A stretch of DNA of 64,000 nucleotides from Clostridiales bacterium. Its GTDB lineage: Bacteria > Bacillota > Clostridia > Saccharofermentanales > DTU023. The stretch is taken from the NCBI GenBank assembly GCA_004556455.1, contig SFGY01000001.1, positions 124,001-188,000 on the forward strand, read 5' to 3'. Below are positions 50,117 to 58,437 of the stretch, piece by piece. Under the pieces are notes generated by a model, which made no database searches, was not told the DNA's origin, and saw nothing but the letters and a program-made list of their open reading frames with translations. Position numbers and translations under genes: made by a program. Numbering within the stretch: position 1 is the stretch's first letter; each line of letters begins with the position of its first letter.

Positions 50117-51046
50117 ATGGGAATATTTTCCAAATTTAAAGATGGACTGAAAAAAACCCGTGACTTTGTCAGCCGCAAAATGACCAGCATGGCAGCTGGG
50201 ATGGGTCGTTTTGATGAAGACATGCTGGATGAGCTTGAAATGACTCTGATTCAGGCTGATGTCGGCATGGATGCGACAAGCTTTCTCATCGACGGCCTGA
50301 AAGACGAAATCAGGAAGAGCGGGGATAACAGCAGCGAACACGTTTTTAAGACGCTCAGAGAGAAAATGCTGGAGATTCTTGGCCCTCGCAAAAATTTTGA
50401 ACTTGAAGAAGGCAAGCTCAATATACTCCTCATGGTGGGGGTCAACGGAACAGGAAAGACCACGACCTGCGGCAAGCTTGCCAAACGCTATCAGGAAGAA
50501 GGGAAGTCTCCTGTCATTGCAGCTGCTGACACCTTCCGCGCTGCTGCAATAGAACAGCTCCAGGTTTGGGGCGAGCGCTCCTCCTGCCCGGTCATTGCCA
50601 ACAAGGAGGGGGGAGATCCCGCCGCCGTGGTCTATGATGCTGTCCATGCCGCGCTTTCACGTCAGGCTGATGTACTTCTCGTGGATACAGCCGGCCGCCT
50701 GCACAACAAGCAGAACCTCATGGATGAACTTTCTAAAATTCGTCGTATTCTCCTCAGAGAAGCTCCCGAAGCACATCTGGAAACCCTGCTTGTGATTGAT
50801 GCAACGACCGGTCAGAACGCGCTTGTCCAGGCTAAAGCCTTTAACGAAGCGACCCCGGTTGACGGCTTAATCCTGACCAAGCTCGACGGCAATGCCAAAG
50901 GAGGCGTGGCGCTCGCCGTCGTCAGAGAATCGTCTCTGCCCCTTTATTTCGTGGGACTGGGTGAGGGCATAGACGATCTCCAGGATTTCGACCCGAATTT
51001 TTACGTGAACTCTCTTCTCCCGGAAAATCTCGAAGAAGAGGCGTAA
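50117..51046 (+). CDS. ftsY: signal recognition particle receptor FtsY
   Basis: SRP receptor GTPase at the membrane. NG domain only, 309 residues, without a long acidic N-terminal A domain: GVNGTGKTTTCGKLA (G1), ADTFRAAAIEQL, DTAGRLHNKQNLMDEL (G3), TKLDGNAKGG (G4). Strong AGGAGG precedes ATG 50117. Confidence 0.97.
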   Translation: MGIFSKFKDGLKKTRDFVSRKMTSMAAGMGRFDEDMLDELEMTLIQADVGMDATSFLIDGLKDEIRKSGDNSSEHVFKTLREKMLEILGPRKNFELEEGKLNILLMVGVNGTGKTTTCGKLAKRYQEEGKSPVIAAADTFRAAAIEQLQVWGERSSCPVIANKEGGDPAAVVYDAVHAALSRQADVLLVDTAGRLHNKQNLMDELSKIRRILLREAPEAHLETLLVIDATTGQNALVQAKAFNEATPVDGLILTKLDGNAKGGVALAVVRESSLPLYFVGLGEGIDDLQDFDPNFYVNSLLPENLEEEA

Positions 51047-51144
51047 GGAGGAACGTCCCGAAGAAACTCTGACGCCTTGAGGATTGAAAAGTACAGATTT
51101 AGGAATCATGGCGGGAACCAAGTCAACGCTGTAAAGTAAAATGC

Positions 51145-51173
51145 TTGACAGGCTTCAGGGCAGCTGTTATTCT
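51145..51173 (+). promoter_or_regulatory. promoter of ylxM, abutting its start codon
   Basis: TTGACA at 51145-51150, 17-nt spacer, TATTCT at 51168-51173; seven bases then ATG 51181. The TTG inside the -35 box had looked like a start codon. Confidence 0.75.
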
Positions 51174-51180
51174 TCCTGAG

Positions 51181-51519
51181 ATGGCGATTGATCTCAGACA
51201 GCTAGCGACACATACAGAGGCTGCATGCCTTTTTGACAGCTATGGCAAACTGCTCACGGAACGTCAGCAGGCCATTTTTCATCTGAGCTTTGATGAAGAC
51301 TTTACTTTGGCTGAAGTGGCCGAAACTCTGGGGATCAGCCGTCAGGCGGTTCATGAAAATCTGCGCAAAGGCTATGAGCGCCTCGAAGAAATAGATCGTA
51401 AGTTAGAGCTGATAAGCAGAAATAAACTGCTGGTTCAGAAGTTGAGAGAAGCCCGGGAGGCAGCTCCGGAAGAGAATAAAAGGATTATCTCTGAACTTCT
51501 GACCATGCTGGAGGCCTGA
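51181..51519 (+). CDS. ylxM: YlxM-family DNA-binding protein, putative SRP-associated
   Basis: UPF0122 helix-turn-helix protein of 112 residues, often next to ffh and reported to stimulate SRP in streptococci. Core pattern: DSYGKLLTERQQ, FDEDFTLAEVAETLGISRQAVHENLRKGYERLE. It starts at ATG 51181 with no Shine-Dalgarno; the length from there matches the ~110 residues of homologues. A -10 box ends 7 nt upstream, so the mRNA is probably leaderless. Confidence 0.9.
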   Translation: MAIDLRQLATHTEAACLFDSYGKLLTERQQAIFHLSFDEDFTLAEVAETLGISRQAVHENLRKGYERLEEIDRKLELISRNKLLVQKLREAREAAPEENKRIISELLTMLEA

Positions 51520-51684
51520 AAGTCTTTGGACAGGCGGTTCTTGCACCATTGTTCACAGCCAGTCGCGCTTCAGTCGAAGCACAAAAGCTGATGAAAAAGC
51601 AAGCTTCCAGAGATTGAATAAATTGCGACTAAGCTCTCGGCCTGCGGGCTGAAGAGACTCAGACTGATGATGAAAGGAGCCTGT

Positions 51685-53031
51685 ATGGCGATGTTTTCTG
51701 CCCTGAGCGATAAGCTTCAGGCGATCACCGACCGTATGAAGGGCAAAGCCCGCATCGGCGAAAAAGATCTCAAAGAGATGATGCGTGAAATCCGACTGGC
51801 TCTGTTGGAAGCGGATGTCAACTATCAGGTGGTCAAGAGCTTCACCTCGTCCATCAGCGAGCGCTGCAAAGGCTCTAAGGTTATGCAAAGTCTGACCCCT
51901 GGCCAGCAGGTGGTCAAAATCGTCAATGAGGAACTCATCAATATTCTGGGTGGCGGCGAAAGTAAAATTGCTGTTTCTCCCAGCGGTTTCACGGTGATTA
52001 TGCTCTATGGCCTACAGGGCGCCGGTAAAACCACGACGGCGGCAAAACTGGCCCGCAGTCTCAAAGAAAAGGGCAAAAAACCCATGCTCGTTTCGGTGGA
52101 CGTTCATCGCCCGGCCGCTCAGGAACAGCTCAAGGTTCTGGCGGAGCAGATTGATGTTCCCGTTTATATCGATCCAGAAGAAAAATCGGCCGCCAAAATA
52201 GCCCGGGACGGCGAAGCCCGTGCCCGCTATCTTTTGCTTGATACCTTAATCGTCGATACCGCCGGCCGCATGACCATTGATGATGAACTCATGACTGAGC
52301 TGGAAGAAATTGCTGAGGCGGTCAAGCCTACAGAGAAGCTTCTGGTTGTCGACGCCATGATCGGTCAGGAAGCCGTCAATGTGGCCCTGGAATTTGATAA
52401 GCGCATCGGCCTCGATGGTTTTATCATGACCAAATTAGACGGTGATGCCCGCGGCGGCGCGGCGCTCTCTATCCGGCAGATGACGGGCAAGCCCATTAAA
52501 ATGATTGCGACAGGTGAGAAGCTTGATGCTTTTGAGAGCTTTAAGCCGGAGCGTATGGCCTCGCGTATTCTGGGCATGGGCGATGTCCTCAGTCTGATCG
52601 AAAAAGCCCAGCAGAACCTGGATCAGGAAAAAGCTGAAAAAACCATGCGTCGCCTGCAGAAAAATCAGTTCACCCTGCAGGACCTGCTGGATCAGTTTGA
52701 GCAGATGAAAAAAATGGGGTCGATGGAGGACATGCTCTCCATGGTCCCGGGAGCTAATAAAATCGATACTTCACAGCTCGATCCTAAACAGTTTGATCGT
52801 TTTGCCGCCATCATACGCTCCATGACACCTTACGAACGCGATCACTATAAAGTGCTCGATGCTTCAAGGCGAAAACGCATCGCTCAAGGTTCCGGAACTA
52901 CGGTCCAGGAAGTCAATCGGGTCGTCCGGCAATATGAAGACATGCAAAAGATGATGAAAAAATTTGGTGGGATGTTCAGGGGAAAGAAAGGTTCGTTCAA
53001 CCGCCTGTTTGGCGGAAAACTTCCTTTCTAG
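51685..53031 (+). CDS. ffh: signal recognition particle protein Ffh
   Basis: SRP54 GTPase that binds signal sequences co-translationally. N domain, G domain (GLQGAGKTTTAAKLA, DVHRPAAQEQL, DTAGRMTIDDELM, TKLDGDARGG), then a Met-rich M domain (DQFEQMKKMGSMEDMLSMVPG) ending in GGMFRGKKGSFNRLF. 448 residues. The frame extends to ATG 51667, but AAAGGAG at 51673-51679 fits ATG 51685. Confidence 0.97.
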   Translation: MAMFSALSDKLQAITDRMKGKARIGEKDLKEMMREIRLALLEADVNYQVVKSFTSSISERCKGSKVMQSLTPGQQVVKIVNEELINILGGGESKIAVSPSGFTVIMLYGLQGAGKTTTAAKLARSLKEKGKKPMLVSVDVHRPAAQEQLKVLAEQIDVPVYIDPEEKSAAKIARDGEARARYLLLDTLIVDTAGRMTIDDELMTELEEIAEAVKPTEKLLVVDAMIGQEAVNVALEFDKRIGLDGFIMTKLDGDARGGAALSIRQMTGKPIKMIATGEKLDAFESFKPERMASRILGMGDVLSLIEKAQQNLDQEKAEKTMRRLQKNQFTLQDLLDQFEQMKKMGSMEDMLSMVPGANKIDTSQLDPKQFDRFAAIIRSMTPYERDHYKVLDASRRKRIAQGSGTTVQEVNRVVRQYEDMQKMMKKFGGMFRGKKGSFNRLFGGKLPF

Positions 53032-53083
53032 ACCTGTTCACAAATATATTAATATTAATAACACATTCAGGAGGAACTGAAAA

Positions 53084-53329
53084 ATGGCAGTCAAAATTCG
53101 TTTAAAACGTGTGGGAATGAAGAAACAGCCCTATTACCGCGTGGTCGTCGCCGACTCCCGCTATCCCAGAGATGGTCGCAACATTGAAGAAATCGGCAAT
53201 TACACCCCTGGTACCGATCCCGCAAGCATCAATATCGACATTGAAAAAGCCAAAGAATGGATGAAGAAAGGCGCTCAGCCCACCGAAACCGTGCGTGCCC
53301 TGCTTAAAAAAGCCGGCGCTCTTGAATAA
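53084..53329 (+). CDS. rpsP: 30S ribosomal protein S16
   Basis: Small-subunit protein of 81 residues: VKIRLKRVGMKKQPYYRVVV, DSRYPRDGRNIEEIG and the GAQPTETVRALLKKAG tail. AGGAGG precedes ATG 53084. Ends 11 nt before khpA. Confidence 0.98.
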   Translation: MAVKIRLKRVGMKKQPYYRVVVADSRYPRDGRNIEEIGNYTPGTDPASINIDIEKAKEWMKKGAQPTETVRALLKKAGALE

Positions 53330-53340
53330 GAGGCCCGGGT

Positions 53341-53571
53341 ATGGAAGAACTCTTAAAAACCCTGGTCGAGCCTCTGGTTGAACATCCTGAGGATATCGAG
53401 ATCAACTGCAGCCAGAGCCGTTCCGCTACAGTCCTCGAGCTTCGCGTTAATCCCGAGGATATGGGCCGTGTCATTGGCCGCGGCGGACGCCGTGCACAGG
53501 CCATAAGGTCCATCATGAAGGCCAAAGGCAACACTCTTGGCGAACGCATTTTAGTCGATATCGTCGAATAA
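53341..53571 (+). CDS. khpA: RNA-binding protein KhpA
   Basis: Small KH-domain RNA-binding protein, 76 residues, with the KH core DMGRVIGRGGRRAQAIRSIM. Usually pairs with KhpB (Jag) in Gram-positives. Sits between rpsP and rimM, its conserved place. Confidence 0.94.
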   Translation: MEELLKTLVEPLVEHPEDIEINCSQSRSATVLELRVNPEDMGRVIGRGGRRAQAIRSIMKAKGNTLGERILVDIVE

Positions 53572-53598
53572 CAAGAGCACTTGGGGAGACTTTAACTT

Positions 53599-54156
53599 AT
53601 GCGTGAAAGACTCATCTGCGGTAAACTTCTCAAAGCCCGCGGACTTAAAGGTGAAATCGCAGTCCGCGCCTCTGCAGATGAGCCTGAACGCTTTCTTTCT
53701 CTGCGTACCTGCCGTGCTGAAACCGAAGAGGGTGAATGTGTGCGTGAACTTCGTATCGTTCACGCCTCACTCAGCGGCAATCAGGTTTTTTTGCGCTTTG
53801 ACGGAATCAACAGTCGGGAAGAAGCGGAAAAGCTGACAGGACTCTACCTGTCAATCCCCCGTGAACTTGCCCTTCCCTTAGGGGAAAACAGCTGGTATAG
53901 CTGTGATCTTGAGGGCAGCCGCGTGGTCGATCGACAACGTGGCCTGCTTGGCACAGTGGCTGAGATTAGTTCCAACGGTGTGCAGGATTTGCTGCGTGTC
54001 TGCAAAAATGGTGAGCCGGATATTTATATCCCCGTCCTCCGCAGGATTCTGAAGCGTGTGGATATCGCTGCAGGTACGCTGGAGCTGGAATTACCGGATG
54101 GTCTCTACGAAGTTTATCGTGAAGTTCAAGAAGAAAAAACAGCGCGTGAAGTCTGA
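53599..54156 (+). CDS. rimM: 16S rRNA processing protein RimM
   Basis: Assists 30S head assembly by binding S19. 185 residues; N-terminal GKLLKARGLKGEIAV and the following PRC-barrel region with WYSCDLEGSRVV, LLGTVAEI and YIPVL. A 214-nt gap to trmD contains no recognisable element. Confidence 0.93.
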   Translation: MRERLICGKLLKARGLKGEIAVRASADEPERFLSLRTCRAETEEGECVRELRIVHASLSGNQVFLRFDGINSREEAEKLTGLYLSIPRELALPLGENSWYSCDLEGSRVVDRQRGLLGTVAEISSNGVQDLLRVCKNGEPDIYIPVLRRILKRVDIAAGTLELELPDGLYEVYREVQEEKTAREV

Positions 54157-54370
54157 CTGCTCAGGCTTTCTTGTCTTCCTTTCAGGCTCATAGTCCATGA
54201 CAGCTCTGTTTTCTGTGTTTGTCACTCTACTTAAAAACTCGCTTTTTCATCTGAACGACATGGTTTTACAGACGTTAAATGACCGGTAAACGGTGGATGA
54301 ATAACAGCGCAGCAGAGCCGTTTTAATTTAGCACTTAATGTTTCATTGTTTTTCTAAAGAGGTCTGCTCA

Positions 54371-55183
54371 TTGAAACGCTTCACCTGTCTTAGCTTATTC
54401 CCGGAAATCATTAGAGCTTCCGCTCTTTCTTCAATCGGCGGCAGAGCAGTCGAACGCGGGCTTTATGAGCTCGAGTTTATTCAGATCCGTGACTTTGCGG
54501 TGAACGAGTATGGAAAAGTCGACGATGCCCTCTATGGGGGTGGTGTCGGCATGCTAATGATGGCTGAACCTGTTTTTCAGAGCGTGACCAAAGCAAAGGA
54601 TGATTTCCGTCAGATCCATGGTGAAGGCCGTGAAAAGCTGATTTATCTCTCCCCGCGCGGACGCGTACTGGATCAGCAGAAGGCCAGGGAACTCTCGGAA
54701 CTTGACCATCTGATCTTGCTCTGCGGCCATTATGAGGGCGTCGATCAGCGCGTGCTGGATGAATGTGAGGCGGAAGAGCTTTCCATCGGAGACTATGTGC
54801 TGACTGGCGGGGAACTGGCCGCGGCCGTCCTCATCGATGTCATCTCCCGCATGCTTCCCGGAGTGCTGCCTTCAGACGAAGCCTGGCAGAAGGAAAGCAT
54901 TGCTTCCGGCCTGCTGGAAGAGCCTCAGTACACCCGCCCCGCTGAGTGGAGGGGCAGAGCCGTTCCTGAGCTGCTCCTGTCCGGCCACGCCGCCCGCATC
55001 GAAGCCTGGCGCCAGCACGCTGCCCTTGATCTCACGTTGGAAAGGCGTCCTGAGCTGCTGACGAAGCTTCCCATGACCCATGAAGAGATCAAAGCCTGGT
55101 TGGAGGCCAGAGAGCAGAAAACGAAGGCTTCTCTGCCTCTGCTGCCCGGAGAGCAGATGAAAAAGGGAGAAAAAGCCAATTAA
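54371..55183 (+). CDS. trmD: tRNA (guanine-N1)-methyltransferase TrmD
   Basis: Methylates G37 of tRNAs ending the anticodon in G. SPOUT fold with FPEIIRASALSSIGGRA, YGGGVGMLMMAEPVF, YLSPRGRVLDQQ, LILLCGHYEGVDQRV and the knot region IGDYVLTGGELAAAVLIDVI. 270 residues from TTG 54371, 8 nt after AGAGG; the longer frame to 54338 has no ribosome-binding site. The 16 bases AAAGAGGTCTGCTCAT upstream are identical to those upstream of the pseudouridine synthase gene at 4845. Confidence 0.94.
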   Translation: MKRFTCLSLFPEIIRASALSSIGGRAVERGLYELEFIQIRDFAVNEYGKVDDALYGGGVGMLMMAEPVFQSVTKAKDDFRQIHGEGREKLIYLSPRGRVLDQQKARELSELDHLILLCGHYEGVDQRVLDECEAEELSIGDYVLTGGELAAAVLIDVISRMLPGVLPSDEAWQKESIASGLLEEPQYTRPAEWRGRAVPELLLSGHAARIEAWRQHAALDLTLERRPELLTKLPMTHEEIKAWLEAREQKTKASLPLLPGEQMKKGEKAN

Positions 55184-55204
55184 CAAGAGAATTGACCTGT
55201 TTTC

Positions 55205-55233
55205 TTGACAAAATCTTAAGGTACAGATATGAT
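55205..55233 (+). promoter_or_regulatory. promoter of rplS
   Basis: TTGACA at 55205-55210, 17-nt spacer, TATGAT at 55228-55233; expected start near 55240. Confidence 0.85.
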
Positions 55234-55263
55234 TGTTAGGTCAAAAAGGGGTGGTCCGCTGCA

Positions 55264-55306
55264 ATTGCGTGTATGAACACCTGTCAAGGGAAGGAGGATA
55301 CGCAAT
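55264..55306 (+). promoter_or_regulatory. rplS leader hairpin enclosing the ribosome-binding site
   Basis: ATTGCGT (55264-55270) pairs with ACGCAAT (55300-55306), directly before ATG 55307, looping the GGAGG at 55293-55297. An alternative small hairpin GTGT/ACAC (55269-55280) competes with the left arm. It resembles the idea of the Firmicute L19 leader; I cannot match the consensus by eye. Confidence 0.55.
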
Positions 55307-55663
55307 ATGGACATTGTTAAAGCCGTTGAACAGGAATACCTGAAGAACGATTATAAAAATGTGGATATCGGCGATTATGTGCGCGCCCATCTGATGATAA
55401 AAGAAGGCGACCGCAGCCGTATTCAGGTTTTTGAAGGGACCGTAATCGGCCGTCGCGGAGCCGGACTCAATGAATCGATCACGATTCGTCGTCTGAGCTA
55501 TGGCGTCGGTGTCGAACGTGTACTGCCCGTCCATTCGCCCCGTATCGACAAAATCGAGATCGTGCGCAAAGGTCGTGTGCGTCGTGCCAAACTTTATTAT
55601 CTGCGCGATCGTGTGGGGAAGAGCGCCAAAGTGCGCGAAAAACTGGCTGCCAAAAAAGACTGA
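55307..55663 (+). CDS. rplS: 50S ribosomal protein L19
   Basis: Large-subunit protein at the subunit interface, 118 residues: DYVRAHLMIKEGDRSRIQVFEG, RRGAGLNESITIRRLSYGVGVER and RRAKLYYLRDRVGKSAKVREKL. It has its own promoter and leader, and a UUCG terminator follows, so transcription stops before the exporter block. Confidence 0.98.
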   Translation: MDIVKAVEQEYLKNDYKNVDIGDYVRAHLMIKEGDRSRIQVFEGTVIGRRGAGLNESITIRRLSYGVGVERVLPVHSPRIDKIEIVRKGRVRRAKLYYLRDRVGKSAKVREKLAAKKD

Positions 55664-55688
55664 GAGCAGACTGTTTCGGATCAAAAAG

Positions 55689-55712
55689 AAAGGAGAGCTT
55701 CGGCTCTCCTTT
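55689..55712 (+). terminator. UUCG terminator after rplS
   Basis: AAAGGAGAGC (55689-55698)/GCTCTCCTTT (55703-55712) stem capped by a TTCG tetraloop. After it, 55713-55898 is AT-rich and shows no gene and no clear promoter. Confidence 0.9.
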
Positions 55713-55898
55713 TATGTTACCCATTTATCACGTTGATCACTTGAATTTTCTCACTATTACTTAGCTCCCAAGAATAAGCGCCTGGGTCTTTTTAGAGTTC
55801 GACGTTCTTCTTTATCTCTGTGTTTAATCAACAAACTAATAGTAGTATACTTATTTCATAAATTCTATTATATATAAATTAGAATAGGAGGATCGAAT

Positions 55899-57308
55899 AT
55901 TTTCACTGTTAAGCGCCTTGAAGTTTTAGCACTTTTTCGAGATAAAACGCTTCGGCGTTTACTTTCTGTCCTTCTTTTGTTTTTTCTTGTTTGGTCCCTG
56001 TATCTGCAAGTACAGTCACCATCTATTTTTGAACAACAGAGGGATATTTATCGTCATTATATTAGTTCAAATATCAAGTCTAAAGGCTATTGGCTCAGTC
56101 AGGTGAGGCTCTTAGCTAAGGATTTGGGCGATGAATTCGTAGAAAGATTTGAAGGAAGTTATGATTATCAAATTAATAAAATGATTGCAATACTTGATAA
56201 CCTGGGTAAGGAGCAAAGTTTTGAGCAAAAGCTCAGTGACGCGAATTCTACAACTGCTTTGGTGTTTCTTACGGCTGCTCAATTTTTTACCGACAATACA
56301 GACACAAAACCAAGTGTTTACACCCTGTATCCTGAAAAAATAAAAGCGTTTTTGGCAGATATTCATTATCCTTACAAGATTGATGACTTTGATAAAATCT
56401 CAAGTCTTGATGCTAAGAAATCTGATGTTGAATATGCTCATTTTGCCTTAGAAGCTGAAAGAGCGATTGATAATTATTTTTCTGATCGCCTGGAACCAAT
56501 GGCCGGTTTTAATCTTTATTACTTCCTTATGAAATTCATGTCCAAAAGTTCTGATCGGGGCATTTTTCAGCCAAGGCTCATTCTTTTAGCGACTAGCCCT
56601 ATTCTGATCGCGTATTATCTGTTTAAGATTTTCAGCTCAGGTTATATCAAAAATATCTATATGTTACCCAGAAAAAGATTTTGTGTTTTTCTTCATCTTT
56701 TTTCTTTAACATATATTTTAGTATTATTTTTTTATACCGTTCCTCAAATCATGAGCTGTTCAGTGGCAGCACTGGTCGGAAAAACCTATAACTGGAACAC
56801 GGATATGGTGGTTATTCGACACGGATGTAATACGTTTCAATCAGTCAATCTGACTAACAATATATTGCCCAGCAGATTCATTGGTTTATCTCAATTACCT
56901 TACGTGCCATACGGCGAGCAAAATGCTATTTCAGCTTTAAATTATCATGATTTTATGTCGGTAAGATTTGCTGAATTCTTTCTTAGAGCCGCAGTTGTTG
57001 ATTTCCTTAAAATTACGTTTATTGTCGCGCTATCCACATACATTATCCTGGCTGTTATGAAGTACCGATGCCGAATGTTTGTGATAGCTGCTCTGTCATT
57101 TTTTATTTATTTTTTTGAACAAAGAAACATGCGATCCAGATTTGACTATATCAACCCATTTGCGCTTACTAATGGGTGGAATATTGCCTTGGGAACAGAG
57201 CCGTATACTTGGCTCCACGCCATAATATTATTGACAATCTCTATATTGGGCATCATTCTATTAGCCAAATTAACCATGGATAGGAATGTGAGGCAAGGCA
57301 TGAAATAA
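55899..57308 (+). CDS. multi-pass membrane protein, ABC-2 permease-like, probable ATT start
   Basis: Unassigned membrane protein of 469 residues. From the proposed start: an amphipathic basic N-terminus (TVKRLEVLALFRDKTLRRLL), a first membrane helix (about 27-45), a ~150-residue soluble ectodomain, then about five helices (starting near 225, 255, 365, 390 and 440). This layout matches the permease encoded at 58438, so a subunit of an ABC exporter is likely, though no family motif is visible. AGGAGG at 55886-55891 is 7 nt before an in-frame ATT at 55899; no ATG, GTG or TTG occurs in frame until TTG 55977, which would cut into the first helix. Base composition is clearly more AT-rich than the surrounding genes. 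Confidence 0.72.
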   Translation: MFTVKRLEVLALFRDKTLRRLLSVLLLFFLVWSLYLQVQSPSIFEQQRDIYRHYISSNIKSKGYWLSQVRLLAKDLGDEFVERFEGSYDYQINKMIAILDNLGKEQSFEQKLSDANSTTALVFLTAAQFFTDNTDTKPSVYTLYPEKIKAFLADIHYPYKIDDFDKISSLDAKKSDVEYAHFALEAERAIDNYFSDRLEPMAGFNLYYFLMKFMSKSSDRGIFQPRLILLATSPILIAYYLFKIFSSGYIKNIYMLPRKRFCVFLHLFSLTYILVLFFYTVPQIMSCSVAALVGKTYNWNTDMVVIRHGCNTFQSVNLTNNILPSRFIGLSQLPYVPYGEQNAISALNYHDFMSVRFAEFFLRAAVVDFLKITFIVALSTYIILAVMKYRCRMFVIAALSFFIYFFEQRNMRSRFDYINPFALTNGWNIALGTEPYTWLHAIILLTISILGIILLAKLTMDRNVRQGMK

Positions 57309-57533
57309 TCTGGAATGAATCACACCTTCAAAGGAACGGAAAAAACTTTTTTTATCTTGTGCTTAGCAATGCATTAGCTAAGTTTCTGGAGTCACTCTCC
57401 ATCAAGGCAACGAGAGAAGAAGACTAACCTGTGATGAGCAGAAGTAAGAAATAATAGAAAAGTCGCTGCTTCCATTTCAAAGACATGGAATAAATCATCT
57501 TAAGTGTATTAGTAAAAAATCATAGAGGGGAAA

Positions 57534-58436
57534 ATGCCACTTCTTTCAGTTCGTAAGCTCAATAAACATTTTGGACAGAAGTCAGTCCTTAAGAATCTTT
57601 GTTTTCAGGTCAATCAATCTGAAATTGTTGGGCTGCTTGGACCAAACGGCGCAGGTAAGTCTACTGCGATGAAGTGTATCTGTGGATTAGTTCATTATGA
57701 TTCTGGTGACATATCCATCGAGGGTCATGATATCAAGGCCGACCGAGTGAGTGCATTAAAGCTTCTGGGTGCAAGTATCGAGAGTCCGGCACTGTATCCC
57801 GAACTGACGGGTGCGGAGCATATCAGACTGATGGCGCAGTGGAGGGATTTGCCCAAAACCGAAATTGCTGAGGCCGAAGCTTTCTCAAAATTAGGCGAAG
57901 CTCTACGCAGGAGAGCTTCCTCTTATTCCACGGGCATGAAAATGCGATTGATTTTAACAATGGTTCTGATGCCCAAACCGCATTTGATTATTTTAGACGA
58001 ACCAATGAATGGTCTGGATCCAGAGGGCGTCATTCAGCTTCGCGAAGAACTATGTCACTTAAAAGATCAGGGAACAGGGATTCTGCTCTCCTCACATTTG
58101 TTGTCTGAATTAGAGAAGATCTGTGATCGAGTACTTATGATTAATCACGGAGCAGTTATATTCGATGGAGCTATTTCTGACAAACAAATGAGTAGTGGAT
58201 ACGATATTTATACAAATGAACTACCAAGACTCGAAGCGATTCTCAAAGAAAGAGGGTACATCTGCGCAGCAAAGACAGATTCGCAGAGAACAAAATGCTT
58301 ACATTGTGTTGCCCCTGAGGGCGAGCTCAATGACTTGCTAATGGTCATTGTTAACGAAGGGATCAGACTATCTGACTTAAAGAAAGCATACAAATCCCTT
58401 GAAGACATATATCAAGAAGTGATTGTTGCCAATTGA
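57534..58436 (+). CDS. ABC exporter ATP-binding protein, BcrA type
   Basis: ATPase of 300 residues of the bacitracin/lantibiotic-exporter-like class. Walker A GPNGAGKSTAMK, signature YSTGMKMRL, Walker B LIILDEPMNGLDPEG, switch His in LLSSHLLSELEK. The C-terminal ~80 residues after the core are typical of BcrA-like proteins. ATG 57534 has GAGGGG upstream. The gap from the previous gene (225 nt) holds a small hairpin CTTAGC/GCTAAG near 57361-57381 and no other feature I can support. Confidence 0.92.
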   Translation: MPLLSVRKLNKHFGQKSVLKNLCFQVNQSEIVGLLGPNGAGKSTAMKCICGLVHYDSGDISIEGHDIKADRVSALKLLGASIESPALYPELTGAEHIRLMAQWRDLPKTEIAEAEAFSKLGEALRRRASSYSTGMKMRLILTMVLMPKPHLIILDEPMNGLDPEGVIQLREELCHLKDQGTGILLSSHLLSELEKICDRVLMINHGAVIFDGAISDKQMSSGYDIYTNELPRLEAILKERGYICAAKTDSQRTKCLHCVAPEGELNDLLMVIVNEGIRLSDLKKAYKSLEDIYQEVIVAN

Positions 58437-58437
58437 T

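Noticed and set aside
51145..51147. TTG as start of YlxM
   Set aside because: Same reason: it is part of the -35 hexamer, and homologues begin at the ATG 51181 position.
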